Source: Enteractinococcus helveticum (lineage in GTDB: Bacteria; Actinomycetota; Actinomycetes; Actinomycetales; Micrococcaceae). From it: DNA of 64,000 bases. Positions 8,155 through 16,768 of the stretch are shown here, piece by piece (position 1 is the first letter of the stretch; every line of letters begins with the position of its first letter). The notes under the pieces were generated by a model. The model did not search any database. It was not told where the DNA came from and was given only the letters and a program-made list of their open reading frames with translations. The DNA is taken from assembly GCF_020742345.1 (NCBI RefSeq), contig NZ_DYXC01000029.1, positions 9,639 through 73,638 on the forward strand. The letters run 5' to 3'. The position numbers and the translations under genes were made by a program.

Positions 8155-8580
8155 ATGCCACGTTTGCTCATTCCACTGATCCTCGTATCCGTCGGTGTCA
8201 TGATTTACGCTCTCATCGAGGCGATTTCGACACCGTCCTCTCGGGTGCGCATCATGCCCAAGGGCGTGTGGATTGTCGTCATTATCCTGATTCCACTGGT
8301 CGGTGGTGTGCTGTGGCTGTTATTCGGGAACCAAAATTCGTATTTGGCGTCCACCGTACAGGGTTTCAAAAAAACCTCTGGTCCGGCTCGTCCTACGAGA
8401 CCCGATGACGACGACGACTTCCTGCGCTCACTCGACATTCAACGCGCCCAGCAGAAAAAGGCCGAGGAATTGCGCAAGCGCGAAGAAGAACTTCGACGTC
8501 GTGAAGAACAGCTCAAGCCCAACAACGATTCAGACACGGATGATGACACGGATTCACCGAACGGTCAGAATCCGGCGTAG
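8155..8580 (+). CDS. PLD-nuclease N-terminal-like (PLDc_N) membrane protein
   Basis: The 141-residue protein has two membrane helices (LLIPLILVSVGVMIYALIEA and GVWIVVIILIPLVGGVLWLLF), the P-x-x-x-W-hydrophobic-P-x-x-G pattern of the PLDc_N domain, then FGN. A long charged tail follows, with a Lys/Glu/Arg-rich coiled-coil-like stretch (about residues 90-125) and an Asp-rich end. No phospholipase motif is present and the role is unknown. The ATG at 8155 is taken, not an upstream in-frame codon, because the membrane helix starts here. The last 16 bases overlap the 3' end of ccsB on the other strand. Confidence 0.75.
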   Translation: MPRLLIPLILVSVGVMIYALIEAISTPSSRVRIMPKGVWIVVIILIPLVGGVLWLLFGNQNSYLASTVQGFKKTSGPARPTRPDDDDDFLRSLDIQRAQQKKAEELRKREEELRRREEQLKPNNDSDTDDDTDSPNGQNPA

Positions 8581-9560
8581 GAGTGCAGCGACGGGAAGTA
8601 CATGTTCACGATCGTGTAGTTGAACACCAGGGCCAAGAACCCGGTGATGTTCAACCAGGCTGAACGGGTCCCCGTCCAACCGCGGGTCGCACGCGCGTGC
8701 AGGTAGCCGGCGTAGATCACCCAGATCACAAACGTCCAGACTTCTTTGGCGTCCCAGTTCCAGTACCGGCCCCAGGCCTGTTCTGCCCAAATGGCCCCGG
8801 CGATCAGGGTGAAGGTCCACATTACAAAAGCGATCGCGTTGAGTCGGTACGACCAGTTTTCTAACGCCAACGACGACGGTACCAGGCGCATGAACCCGGT
8901 GACCGCATTGTTTTTCTCGGCACGCTGTTTGATCAGCTGCAGTACCGACATGGCAAAGGTGAGCGAAAAAATTCCGGTGGCAATCACGGCCACCGAAACG
9001 TGGGTGATCAGCCACCAGGATTGTAGTGCCGGTTGCACGTTGCCCACCGGCGTTGGGAAGCCAATGGTTGCGGCAATCATCATCAGTAGGACCACACCGG
9101 AGACGAATGTTCCCACAAAGCGCAGGTCCTTGCGCAATAGAAACACCAGGTAAACAATCGCGATGACCAGGGCCCCCGAGGTCATGAACTCATACAGGTT
9201 GCCCCACGGTGCACGCGAGGCGGCGACTGTGCGGGCGACGACGGCAAATGCATGGGCCAGGGTTGCAATGGTCATAATCGCCACCCCAATATTGGCCGCC
9301 GGGCGTTTGATCGAATCGGTGTATTCCATGTCATCGGACACCAACTGAGGTGCCGGCGTGCGCTCGGTGACGCTCGGTCCCCCGGCTCCGACGAGCTCTT
9401 TGGCCTTTTCGCTTTGGAGTTCGGCCTCGAGTTTACGGATCGACTGGGACGCGGTGGCCATGTCCCAGGAGAAGAACAGGAACGCCACCAGGTAGATCAG
9501 TGCGGCAATGAGCATGAACAATTCGCTGTAGGATGCCAGCGTTTCGTTGACGGGTGTCAT
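8565..9560 (-). CDS. ccsB: Cytochrome c biogenesis protein CcsB (heme channel subunit)
   Basis: Membrane protein of System II cytochrome c maturation, which with ResB moves heme across the membrane and attaches it to apocytochrome. The 331 residues have about eight membrane segments and, in the C-terminal half, the tryptophan-rich heme-handling WWD-type motif (WGRYWNWDAKEVWTF) followed by conserved His residues. The start at 9560 overlaps the resB stop by four bases (ATGA); an upstream in-frame start would lie inside resB. It is the last gene of the resA-ccdA-resB-ccsB operon. Confidence 0.93.
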   Translation of the reverse strand: MTPVNETLASYSELFMLIAALIYLVAFLFFSWDMATASQSIRKLEAELQSEKAKELVGAGGPSVTERTPAPQLVSDDMEYTDSIKRPAANIGVAIMTIATLAHAFAVVARTVAASRAPWGNLYEFMTSGALVIAIVYLVFLLRKDLRFVGTFVSGVVLLMMIAATIGFPTPVGNVQPALQSWWLITHVSVAVIATGIFSLTFAMSVLQLIKQRAEKNNAVTGFMRLVPSSLALENWSYRLNAIAFVMWTFTLIAGAIWAEQAWGRYWNWDAKEVWTFVIWVIYAGYLHARATRGWTGTRSAWLNITGFLALVFNYTIVNMYFPSLHSYAGF

Positions 9561-11140
9561 GAGTCCTCCGAAGTGTCTGGCGGGATGACCGGCCAAGTGT
9601 TGTCAAATGATTGACGAAGCTTAATGTTTTCATCGCGCAGCCCAAAGGTCTCACCGCGGGCTAGCAGACCGTATTCGATCACCGTGTGACCATCCTGTGC
9701 ATAGGCTTTGACCCAGGCACGACGACGGCGCACATACAGTGAGATGACCAGGGCCACCAGTGCCAGACTTGCGAAGATTGCGACACCCCATTTGGAGGGG
9801 TCGTAGTGCAGGTCTAGCCCGATGTAGCGGTCCCACGAGTCGAACGTGATGGTACCCATGTTATCGGGCAGCTCGTAGGTGTCGCCAACACCCAGGGTGA
9901 TCCCACCGTTGTCATTATCGCGCGAGTTCAACTCGGTCATGGTGTCGGTATCGAGCACATAGACATTTTGTGGCACACCCGAATCCAGGCCGATGTCACC
10001 GTAGTACGAATTCAAAATCAGTTCAGGGTTATAGGCATCCGGGTCGATCGAGATTGCCACGCCGTCGTCACCGGTATACGACGTCGGTAGGAACAGTCCA
10101 ACAAAGCCCAGCTGTTCGGGGCGAGCATCCGGCACCTTGAGTACAACCAGCGAACTGTTGACGTTAGGATCCTGGATCTGGGCGATGACCGGACCAGAAT
10201 AGGCCACGTCGCCATTGCCATCGGTCACGGTGATATTTGGCGCGTACCCGTTACCCACCAAGAAGATGCGCACCCCGTCGATGGTCAGCGGGTCATTGAC
10301 CTTGATCTCGTCGGCGTATGTTTCGGCACCCGGTGCCGGGGTCACCTGCATGGCTGCGGTGTAATCCAGTGCCTGGCCGTAGTGCGATTCAGATTCGCGA
10401 TCAAATACGACGTCGAAGTCTTCCAGTGCAATGGAAAACGGGTGCAGTCGGTCTTCAGAAAACGCGGTGCCGGGCGTAAAGGAGTCATAGGAGACCAGGT
10501 TATTGGTAAACCCTTCACCTTCGACAATGATCTTCTGGCCTTCGTATTTATACAGCCCGCCGATCCCCATGAACACGATGACGCCGAGTAAGCCAAAGTG
10601 GAATAAAATATTGCCAATTTCGCGGGTGTAGCCGCGTTCAGCACCAACTGAACCATCACGCAATTGGGTTCGGTAGCCGGCTTTTTTCAAAATCTTTTCG
10701 GCATCCACCAGGGCTTCGTCCGGGGTGGGACCGTTGGTTTCTAAGACCAGCTGGCCGTATTCGGGTAGTCGTTTCAGGTTGCGCGGGGTGCGGGCAGGTG
10801 GTTGGCGCAGGGTTTTGAGGTGTTGGCGTCCGCGCGGCCATAAACAGCCCACCAGCGAAACCATCAGCAGCAGATAGATTGCCGAGAACCACGGGGAAGA
10901 ATACACATCAAACATCCCCAGGGCATCCATAATGGGCCCCAGGGTAGGGTTATCTTCGATCCAGGTTTCAACGACGTCGGCACCGGCGCGACGCTGGGGG
11001 AACAGCGACCCGGGCACGGCAGCTACCGCCAGCAGTAACAGCAGCATCAGCGCGGTTCGCATGCTGGTCAGCTGGTTCCAGATAAATCGCAGGGTGCCGC
11101 GGAATCCTAACGAGGGTAGGGTGGGTTGTTGGGTACTCAA
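9557..11140 (-). CDS. resB: Cytochrome c biogenesis protein ResB
   Basis: Partner of CcsB in the System II cytochrome c synthetase. The 527 residues show three N-terminal or central membrane segments (FIWNQLTSMRTALMLLLLLAVAAVPGSLFPQR, FSAIYLLLMVSLVGCLWP and LFHFGLLGVIVFMGIGGLY in part), a large extracytoplasmic domain, and a last segment (WGVAIFASLALVALVISLYVRRR). The start codon is TTG at 11140, overlapping the ccdA stop (TTGA). A GAGGTGA stretch lies about 11 bases upstream, so translation probably depends on coupling to ccdA. Confidence 0.92.
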   Translation of the reverse strand: MSTQQPTLPSLGFRGTLRFIWNQLTSMRTALMLLLLLAVAAVPGSLFPQRRAGADVVETWIEDNPTLGPIMDALGMFDVYSSPWFSAIYLLLMVSLVGCLWPRGRQHLKTLRQPPARTPRNLKRLPEYGQLVLETNGPTPDEALVDAEKILKKAGYRTQLRDGSVGAERGYTREIGNILFHFGLLGVIVFMGIGGLYKYEGQKIIVEGEGFTNNLVSYDSFTPGTAFSEDRLHPFSIALEDFDVVFDRESESHYGQALDYTAAMQVTPAPGAETYADEIKVNDPLTIDGVRIFLVGNGYAPNITVTDGNGDVAYSGPVIAQIQDPNVNSSLVVLKVPDARPEQLGFVGLFLPTSYTGDDGVAISIDPDAYNPELILNSYYGDIGLDSGVPQNVYVLDTDTMTELNSRDNDNGGITLGVGDTYELPDNMGTITFDSWDRYIGLDLHYDPSKWGVAIFASLALVALVISLYVRRRRAWVKAYAQDGHTVIEYGLLARGETFGLRDENIKLRQSFDNTWPVIPPDTSEDS

Positions 11141-11889
11141 ATTGGAAGTGTCACCTCGTTAGCGAACCAGCTTTGCAGCTGATTGACCCAGTCAGTCCAT
11201 AGCCCGGTGGCCATGGCCAGTCCCAGCAAAATCAGCAGCACCCCGCCGGCACGCATAATAAATAGGCGGTGTTTGCGGAAAAACGCCAGCCGTTTCATCC
11301 CGCGTGAGAACCCTAGGGCCAGCAGAATAAACGGTATGCCCAAGCCTAGCGAGTACACCACGGCCAGCACGCCACCGCGCCACAGGTTATCGGTACCCGC
11401 GCTCGACATGGCAATGACCGCAGCCATGGTTGGGCCGATGCATGGAGCCCAGCCCAGCCCAAAGATCATTCCCAGCAGTGGGGCGCCCCACAGTCCTGCA
11501 TTGGGTTGGTACTGAATTTTGCGGTCCCGCTGGAAAAATGACAGCCCGCCCATGAACACAACGCCCATAATGATCACGACGCCGCCCAGCACCTGGGTGA
11601 GCCATTGGCCGTCACCTTTGAGCCAAATAAATACTCGACCCAGCAGTAGTCCCGCGGTTACAAAGACGACGGTAAATCCCAGCACAAACAGGGTGGTGCC
11701 GATGAGCATGCGACCGCGTTTAGTGTCTTGGACACTGGCACCGGACAGGCCGGACACGTAGCCGAGATACCCGGGTGCTAGCGGAAGCACGCACGGCGAG
11801 AGAAAAGAAACCAGCCCGGCGAGAGCGGCCACGGGCATGGCAAGCCACATGGACCCATCGAGGGCTATCTCGGCGAAGGGGTTATTCAT
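11137..11889 (-). CDS. ccdA: CcdA-type thiol-disulfide transporter
   Basis: Six-helix membrane protein that passes electrons from cytoplasmic thioredoxin to the extracytoplasmic thioredoxin (here probably ResA) that keeps apocytochrome cysteines reduced. The 250 residues carry the two redox cysteines in FLSPCVLPLAPGYLGY (helix 1) and GWAPCIGPT (helix 4). Both ends overlap neighbours by four bases (ATGA with resA, TTGA with resB). Confidence 0.93.
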   Translation of the reverse strand: MNNPFAEIALDGSMWLAMPVAALAGLVSFLSPCVLPLAPGYLGYVSGLSGASVQDTKRGRMLIGTTLFVLGFTVVFVTAGLLLGRVFIWLKGDGQWLTQVLGGVVIIMGVVFMGGLSFFQRDRKIQYQPNAGLWGAPLLGMIFGLGWAPCIGPTMAAVIAMSSAGTDNLWRGGVLAVVYSLGLGIPFILLALGFSRGMKRLAFFRKHRLFIMRAGGVLLILLGLAMATGLWTDWVNQLQSWFANEVTLPI

Positions 11890-12470
11890 TCATCCACCAC
11901 ACCGGTCAGCAGTGATTTCAACGTGGAATGTTCCACGGAGCCTAGAACACGAGCGGCCACGCGGCCTTCGTCATCCAAAATCAGTGTGGTGGGAACGGCC
12001 TGTGGTGGTACGTAGTCGGCGAAGTCGAGCAAAATTTTGCCGTCACGACCTTCAATCGAGGGGTATTGGATGTTGAAGTTGCGTTCAAAGGCTGCGGCCG
12101 TTTCTGCGACGTCGCGCACATTGACACCCACGAAGGTAACATCGTCACTGAATTCTTGACTCAGATTCGCTAAGTCGGGGGCTTCTACACGGCAAGGCGC
12201 ACAGGAAGCGTACCAGAAGTTCACCAGGACTGGACCGTCTAGCGTCTCGGTGGAGATGGTGTCACCGTCGAATGTCTGACCGGAAAATTCTACAGGTTCA
12301 CCCCGGTCTTCAACGGCGAGTTCCATAACGGAGCCATCTCCGGCAATGTAGTTTTTACCACCGGAGTTTCCTGCCTGGGCGGCCAGCGGGTCATCCGATG
12401 CACACGCCGTTAGCAATGCCGCCCCGGCAATGGCTAGGCCGATCAGTGCGCGTGACGTCTTATTGCTCAC
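11886..12470 (-). CDS. resA: ResA/TlpA-family thioredoxin lipoprotein
   Basis: Extracytoplasmic thiol-disulfide oxidoreductase that reduces the CXXCH cysteines of apocytochrome c. The N terminus is a lipoprotein signal (GLAIAGAALLTAC, lipid-anchoring Cys about residue 23). The thioredoxin-like domain carries the active site WYASCAPCR near residue 96, a Glu-rich following helix, and the cis-Pro region QAVPTTLI. The GTG start has AAAGGGAAAA upstream. It opens the res operon, 63 bases after the histidine phosphatase gene; a TAGAAT hexamer in that gap may be its own promoter. Confidence 0.92.
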   Translation of the reverse strand: MSNKTSRALIGLAIAGAALLTACASDDPLAAQAGNSGGKNYIAGDGSVMELAVEDRGEPVEFSGQTFDGDTISTETLDGPVLVNFWYASCAPCRVEAPDLANLSQEFSDDVTFVGVNVRDVAETAAAFERNFNIQYPSIEGRDGKILLDFADYVPPQAVPTTLILDDEGRVAARVLGSVEHSTLKSLLTGVVDE

Positions 12471-12533
12471 AAGTTTTCCCTTTCAAATACCGCGCTAGAT
12501 TCTAATTCCGGTTACTGAGTAGTTCCTGAGTGT

Positions 12534-13178
12534 TTAGGCGCCCGGTAACGCGGCGGCTTGTTTGCTCAGGTGTTCAACCGGTTCGGTGTAATGCACGGTT
12601 GGAATACGTTGTCCAGGTGTGAATTCGAAACTTGTCACAGATGCCAATGAGCACTCACGACGACGCGGGTCGTGTGCCAGCAGCTTGCCCTCGGCCGAGA
12701 GCCGGGTCACCCAGATGGGCAGCTGGTGAGACACCACAATTGCGCAAGAGCCCGGCCCGTACGTCGTCATGAGCTCATCGCGCAGATCTTGGATTGCCTC
12801 AGCGACGCGGGCTGCTTGCTGAGCATACGGTTCGCCCCACGACGGGCGCAGGGGGTTGAGGACCAACGGCCACAGTTTCGGGCTGCGCAAGCGACGGCGC
12901 ATGTCAGAGAGGCCTTCAAATTTATTTTCTGCTTCGAGTACACGGGATTCTAGGCGCACGTCGAGGTCAAATTTTTTGGCCATCGGGGCGATGGTTTCTC
13001 GAGCGCGCTGCAGCGGGGATGAGACCAGGATGGCCGGTGTCTGGTTCCAACCGTCGGCAAGTTCTTGAGCCATCTGCTGACCAAGTGCTGAGAGTCCGAA
13101 CCCAGGAAGACGGCCGTAGAGCACCTTGTCAGGATTAAATACTTCGCCGTGGCGAACCAGATGCACGCTAACTGTCAT
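12534..13178 (-). CDS. Histidine phosphatase family protein (phosphoglycerate mutase-like)
   Basis: Branch-2-type histidine phosphatase fold. The catalytic LVRHGEV motif is at residues 7-13, with the second Arg in SSPLQRARET and the late His in IVVSHQLPI. The 214 residues match small-molecule phosphatases annotated as phosphoglycerate mutases; the substrate cannot be read from sequence. The ATG at 13178 puts RHG at its usual distance from the N terminus; the upstream in-frame extension is rejected. It lies just before resA, an arrangement common in Micrococcales. Confidence 0.85.
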   Translation of the reverse strand: MTVSVHLVRHGEVFNPDKVLYGRLPGFGLSALGQQMAQELADGWNQTPAILVSSPLQRARETIAPMAKKFDLDVRLESRVLEAENKFEGLSDMRRRLRSPKLWPLVLNPLRPSWGEPYAQQAARVAEAIQDLRDELMTTYGPGSCAIVVSHQLPIWVTRLSAEGKLLAHDPRRRECSLASVTSFEFTPGQRIPTVHYTEPVEHLSKQAAALPGA

Positions 13179-13335
13179 ACCGGCTATTTTTGCATAGAGT
13201 TCACCAACCCTTTGGCCGAAGGCCCCCTGGCACATGATGCTTAAGCTACCGGGTAAGAATTTTGCTCCGGCCAGTGACTTCTTGAGGCCTGAGGAGTCGT
13301 TAGGATGGAGACAAGAAATTATTGAAAGGCCTGTG

Positions 13336-14148
13336 ATGAACGACAATCAGCCCAAAGAGCAGCCAGACTATGGTGTGCGGTTAACCGGTGACGAGCTGGC
13401 TGCATACCAGCAAAAATACCAGTCGCAATCGCCGGGTGCACAAAATCCGTCCGAGTATGGTCCTCAGGGTCAGCCACAACACGGGGCCTCAGAATACGGG
13501 CCCCAGGGTGGCACTCAACCGCCGACTAGTGGCCAATATCCTGGGTATCAGCAACCAGGCTATGGTCAACCCGGTTTTCAACAGCCAGGTGCCCCATATG
13601 GTCAGCCGTTGGGTGGACCACAGCTCCACCCGGATATGGCTAAAGAACCGGCCCGAGCAAAATCCGTCAACACCGCATTTTGGTCCATCATCGTTGCCGG
13701 GGTTGCGTATGTGTTATCCATTGTGGTTACGGTTCCGCTGCCTAACCGTGGCTACAGTGATGAAGACCTTGCCCTGTTGGAAAGTATCCTTGGTCCGATG
13801 CTGTCCGAGGCACCATTTCAAAGTGTCGAGGCCTACCTGAATTCTCCGATGATGAGCGCGGCGATGATTGGCCAAGCGGTCATCGTTATGATCATGTATG
13901 TTCTGGTGGCACTGGGGATACGACATGGTTGGCGCTCAGCACGCATCATCGGCACTATCTTTGCGGTGCTGTCGCTGTTGAGCCTCAGTTTTGTCACACC
14001 ATTATCTGGCACGTTCTCTGCGCTGGCTGTTGTGCTGGGCATTGTTGGGATCGTCTTTGCGTGGCTTCCCTCATCCACCGAATACTTCCGACGCAAGGCC
14101 TGGCAGAAAGCCGCAAAACGTGCTTACCCGGACGCCCCATCGCGATGA
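13336..14148 (+). CDS. Membrane protein with Pro/Gly/Gln/Tyr-rich N-terminal region
   Basis: Unrecognised protein of 270 residues. Residues 1-105 are low-complexity, rich in Gly, Gln, Pro and Tyr, with a duplicated SEYGPQG unit and further PG-Q-Y-like units. Four hydrophobic segments follow (starting AFWSIIVAGVAYVLSIVV, MIGQAVIVMIMYVLVAL, IIGTIFAVLSLLSLSFV and ALAVVLGIVGIVFAWL), ending in a basic tail. Such a disordered head plus four helices resembles DUF4190/DUF4064-style proteins, but no assignment is made. ATG 13336 has AAAGG 7 bases upstream. The 3' end overlaps rex by 25 bases on the opposite strand. Confidence 0.7.
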   Translation: MNDNQPKEQPDYGVRLTGDELAAYQQKYQSQSPGAQNPSEYGPQGQPQHGASEYGPQGGTQPPTSGQYPGYQQPGYGQPGFQQPGAPYGQPLGGPQLHPDMAKEPARAKSVNTAFWSIIVAGVAYVLSIVVTVPLPNRGYSDEDLALLESILGPMLSEAPFQSVEAYLNSPMMSAAMIGQAVIVMIMYVLVALGIRHGWRSARIIGTIFAVLSLLSLSFVTPLSGTFSALAVVLGIVGIVFAWLPSSTEYFRRKAWQKAAKRAYPDAPSR

Positions 14149-14759
14149 AACGCTAAAATCTGCAATTCTGCAGATAGGTCTACGGTTTGTATCTTGACAT
14201 GGTCGGGAACCTGAAGTCTGCGGGGCGCAAAATTCAGGATCCCGGTGATCCCGGCATCGACCAGGATATCGGCAACCTCCTGTGCGACACTTCCCGGCAC
14301 CGCCACAATGGCTAATTCCATATCGTGGTCGGTGCCGATGTCATGAATATCCACAATCGTGTACCCGTTGATGGTTGTGCCGATCTTGGCCGGATCGCTA
14401 TCGGCCACCGCGGTGATGTGCATGCCGCGGTCGCCAAAGCCTTCATAGGACATCAGTGCCGCCCCCAGATTACCGGCGCCAACTAATAGCACGCGCCGGC
14501 CGCTGGTCACCCCGAGGATATGAGCGATCGTGTAGCGTAGCGCGTCCACCGAGTAGCCAAGCCCTGCGCGACCGCTGTGGCCCAGAGCCGCCACGTCCTT
14601 GCGGGTAAGGGCATCAGAACATCCCAGGGCTTTGGCAAGCTGCGCAGAGGTTACATATGCAATCCCCGCTGCTCGTAAGGCATCCAAATAGTGTAAGTAT
14701 TGGGGCAGTCGAGACAGTGTGCGCGTCGATAGTTTTTTGGCCTGAGGCTGATGCGTCAT
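14124..14759 (-). CDS. rex: Redox-sensing transcriptional repressor Rex
   Basis: NADH/NAD+-responsive repressor that senses respiratory state. The 211 residues have an N-terminal winged helix (VTSAQLAKALGCSDALTRKDVAALG, about residues 37-61) and a Rossmann domain with GAGNLGAAL (about residues 95-103), then FDSDP-like VADSDPAKIG. It is ATGA-coupled to the upstream glutaredoxin-like gene. Its expected regulon (respiratory and fermentative genes) fits the nearby menaquinone and cytochrome c genes, but no operator was identified here. Confidence 0.93.
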   Translation of the reverse strand: MTHQPQAKKLSTRTLSRLPQYLHYLDALRAAGIAYVTSAQLAKALGCSDALTRKDVAALGHSGRAGLGYSVDALRYTIAHILGVTSGRRVLLVGAGNLGAALMSYEGFGDRGMHITAVADSDPAKIGTTINGYTIVDIHDIGTDHDMELAIVAVPGSVAQEVADILVDAGITGILNFAPRRLQVPDHVKIQTVDLSAELQILAFHRDGASG

Positions 14760-15001
14760 GATTCCAGTCCGGCTTCAATCATCAGCCGCAGACGTGCCGG
14801 GTCGATCACCCAAAAGTCCCGTTGTTTGTCGTTAATAAACAGCACCGGAATTTCTTCGGCAAATTGTTCAGCCAATTCGGGATGATCGGTGGTCGAGATC
14901 TCTTGCCAACCGATGTTGTATTCAGACGTGATCTCGTCCATGGTCTGCTTGGCGGCAGCGCACAAGTGGCATTGCGGCTTGGTCAGCAGTTTCAGGTCCA
15001 C
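14756..15001 (-). CDS. Glutaredoxin-like (DUF836-type) protein
   Basis: Small thioredoxin-fold protein of 81 residues with the redox motif KPQCHLCAAAK (Cys about residues 10 and 13) after a first beta strand, a cis-Pro region EIPVLFIN, and a short C-terminal helix. The GTG at 15001 is preferred over an in-frame TTG at 15043, because the TTG falls inside the terminator hairpin at 15030-15054. It is ATGA-coupled to rex, which suggests a shared redox role. Confidence 0.75.
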   Translation of the reverse strand: MDLKLLTKPQCHLCAAAKQTMDEITSEYNIGWQEISTTDHPELAEQFAEEIPVLFINDKQRDFWVIDPARLRLMIEAGLES

Positions 15002-15029
15002 TGAAGGCTTCTTTCGCTGTGCTAAACAT

Positions 15030-15054
15030 AAAGCCGCCTGCAAGAGGCGGCTTT
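15030..15054 (-). terminator. Hairpin between the HTH gene and the glutaredoxin gene
   Basis: Perfect 10-bp stem (AAAGCCGCCT with AGGCGGCTTT) and 5-base loop, followed on the minus strand by TTT-rich sequence. It would end or attenuate transcription of the HTH gene 24 bases after its stop, and rules out the longer glutaredoxin start. Confidence 0.65.
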
Positions 15055-15077
15055 ATATTGTGACAAATTCTGGTGGG

Positions 15078-15281
15078 TTATTCGTCGGTACCGGTGGCCG
15101 CATCCGTATCGGAGACAATGGCTTGCACCGCTTCTTGCGGCACACGGTAGGAACGTCCAAACCGAACAGCCGGCAGTTCACCAGCGTGAATCATCCGATA
15201 TACGGTCATACGTGATACACGCATCATGTCGGCAACCTCAGTGACCGTCATGAATTTGGCATTTGCGAAACTCTCCGCCAC
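15078..15281 (-). CDS. Excisionase-type helix-turn-helix DNA-binding protein
   Basis: A 67-residue protein made almost wholly of one winged-helix HTH of the MerR/excisionase type: FMTVTEVADMMRVSRMTVYRMIHAGELPAVRFGRSYRVPQEAV in order, with an acidic C-terminal tail. The family includes BldC-like regulators and recombination directionality factors. There is no integrase nearby, so a chromosomal regulator is more likely. The GTG start has AAAGGAGT 7-8 bases upstream. A promoter lies about 90 bases upstream, giving a long 5' leader. Confidence 0.8.
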   Translation of the reverse strand: MAESFANAKFMTVTEVADMMRVSRMTVYRMIHAGELPAVRFGRSYRVPQEAVQAIVSDTDAATGTDE

Positions 15282-15367
15282 GGTTATTACTCCTTTAACG
15301 TTCCCTCAAGGACGGGGTTTTAGCCTGAGGGGAAGTTCAAAGTGAAGGCGGCAACCACCATTAAACA

Positions 15368-15396
15368 TTAATAATAGCTTACAGCTTGGGTTGCAA
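15368..15396 (-). promoter_or_regulatory. Sigma-70-type promoter for the HTH gene
   Basis: On the minus strand TTGCAA (-35, 15396-15391), a 17-bp spacer and TATTAA (-10, 15373-15368) precede the HTH gene. The 5' leader would be about 80 bases and holds an imperfect CCTCA/TGAGG inverted repeat. Confidence 0.45.
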
Positions 15397-15403
15397 GCGT
15401 TCA

Positions 15404-16645
15404 TTAATCGAACCACGGATCCAATCCATGAAATGGAAACACCGCTTTACGGGTCGCCATAATCGATTGATCGATCGCATCGGCGGGATCATATCCGACC
15501 TCCCAGGAACGCCACCACACGTCAGCATCATCGGACATAGTCGTCACAACATCAGCAATATCTTCGATACCAAGCTCTTGGGCGGCCAGTTCGCGCCATT
15601 CCTGCGGAATTTCTGTGCGGGGCGGAATCGGCGTGTCGGCCACAATTGCCACCAGGTGCGCCCAGGCTCGCGGCACAACTTTCATCGGACTGTACCCTCC
15701 CCCGCCCAGTGCTAACCATTTGCCACCGGCAAAGTCTTCGGCCCAGTCCGAAGCATCCAGCATCAGCTGGCGCTGGCCGTCGATCGAAAGATTCAAATCA
15801 GTCAGCGGGTCATGACGGTGACCATCGGCACCGTGTTGACTCACCAGCACCTGGGGTTGAAATGCGCTCAATAATTTCGGGACGACGGCGTGAGCGGCCC
15901 GTAAGAACCCGGCGTCTGAAACCGAGGCGGGTACGGCAACGTTGACTGCTGTACCTTCTGCTGCGGTGCCACCAATATCTTTGGCAAAACCGGTTCCGGG
16001 GAACAACAGCAGACCGGTTTCGTGAACGGAAATGGTCAACACGCGTGGATCATTCCAGAAGGCTTGTTCAACGCCGTCACCGTGGTGGGCGTCGAGGTCG
16101 ACGTAGGCGATCCGTTCGGCACCCTGATCTAGCATCCACTGAATGGCCAGGGCAGCGTCGTTATAAATACAAAATCCAGAGGCAGCGGACCGTTGCGCGT
16201 GGTGCATGCCGCCGGCAAAGTTTACGGCACGATCGATCTCGTTATTCCAGATGGCCTTGGCTGCGGCCAGGGTACCACCGGCGATGCGAGCTGATGAAGT
16301 GTGCAGTTCAGCAAAGACCGGACAGTCTTCGGTGCCCAACCCAATGGCCTCATAGACTCGAGCAAGGTTGCCATTGGATGCCGTGTTGGGGGTTTCGGCA
16401 TCACGTGATGCGGCTTTGACCTGCGCGATGTATTCGATCGAATGCACAGTGGCCAGTTCGGCGTCGGTGGCCACGGGCGGTTTGAGCTCAGTAAGGCGTC
16501 TGCAATCTAAGACCCCTAGGGCTTTGGCTAAGCGGTGCGTGAGTTTTAGGCGCACTGGATTCATCGGGTGGGCATCAGAGAAGCGATAATTCAAAAACGC
16601 GTCGTCCCATACCAGAGCGCTACGGAGTCCAGCTGTGTTTTCCAT
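15404..16645 (-). CDS. acuC: AcuC-type acetoin utilization / histone deacetylase family protein
   Basis: Zinc-dependent protein lysine deacetylase family; Bacillus AcuC deacetylates acetyl-CoA synthetase. Visible motifs: substrate-pocket GGMHHAQRSAASGFCIYND (the catalytic His pair), metal ligands in YVDLDAHHGDG, ISVHE, and the late LGGGGYS. The length of about 413 residues is normal. Three adjacent start codons (TTG 16651, GTG 16648, ATG 16645) are possible and there is no Shine-Dalgarno. A TACGCT hexamer 8 bases before the ATG suggests a leaderless or nearly leaderless mRNA. It diverges from trkH. The substrate may be Acs at 37388, which is inference. Confidence 0.82.
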   Translation of the reverse strand: MENTAGLRSALVWDDAFLNYRFSDAHPMNPVRLKLTHRLAKALGVLDCRRLTELKPPVATDAELATVHSIEYIAQVKAASRDAETPNTASNGNLARVYEAIGLGTEDCPVFAELHTSSARIAGGTLAAAKAIWNNEIDRAVNFAGGMHHAQRSAASGFCIYNDAALAIQWMLDQGAERIAYVDLDAHHGDGVEQAFWNDPRVLTISVHETGLLLFPGTGFAKDIGGTAAEGTAVNVAVPASVSDAGFLRAAHAVVPKLLSAFQPQVLVSQHGADGHRHDPLTDLNLSIDGQRQLMLDASDWAEDFAGGKWLALGGGGYSPMKVVPRAWAHLVAIVADTPIPPRTEIPQEWRELAAQELGIEDIADVVTTMSDDADVWWRSWEVGYDPADAIDQSIMATRKAVFPFHGLDPWFD

Positions 16646-16653
16646 CACCAACT

Positions 16654-16659
16654 AGCGTA
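16654..16659 (-). promoter_or_regulatory. -10 hexamer TACGCT close to the acuC start
   Basis: The minus-strand TACGCT lies 5 bases before GTG 16648 and 8 before ATG 16645. It is the same hexamer as at purD. Confidence 0.4.
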
Positions 16660-16768
16660 GGTTGTTGGGTTATCAAAGGGATCTAAACCAAGGATTGTGA
16701 AGCGGTGGGGTCCCAACACATGCGCCCAAGACTGGTGATTGGGGCCTTTTCCGAGGAAGATGTAACCA

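Noticed and set aside
8554..9015. 153-codon minus-strand frame
   Set aside because: Alternative frame within ccsB; ccsB has the membrane helices and WWD motif.
15002..15043. TTG start for the glutaredoxin-like gene
   Set aside because: It falls in the loop and arm of the terminator hairpin and adds residues not expected before the first strand.
15078..15281. Phage excisionase marking an integrated element
   Set aside because: No integrase, attachment-site repeats or phage genes around it; neighbours are conserved chromosomal genes.
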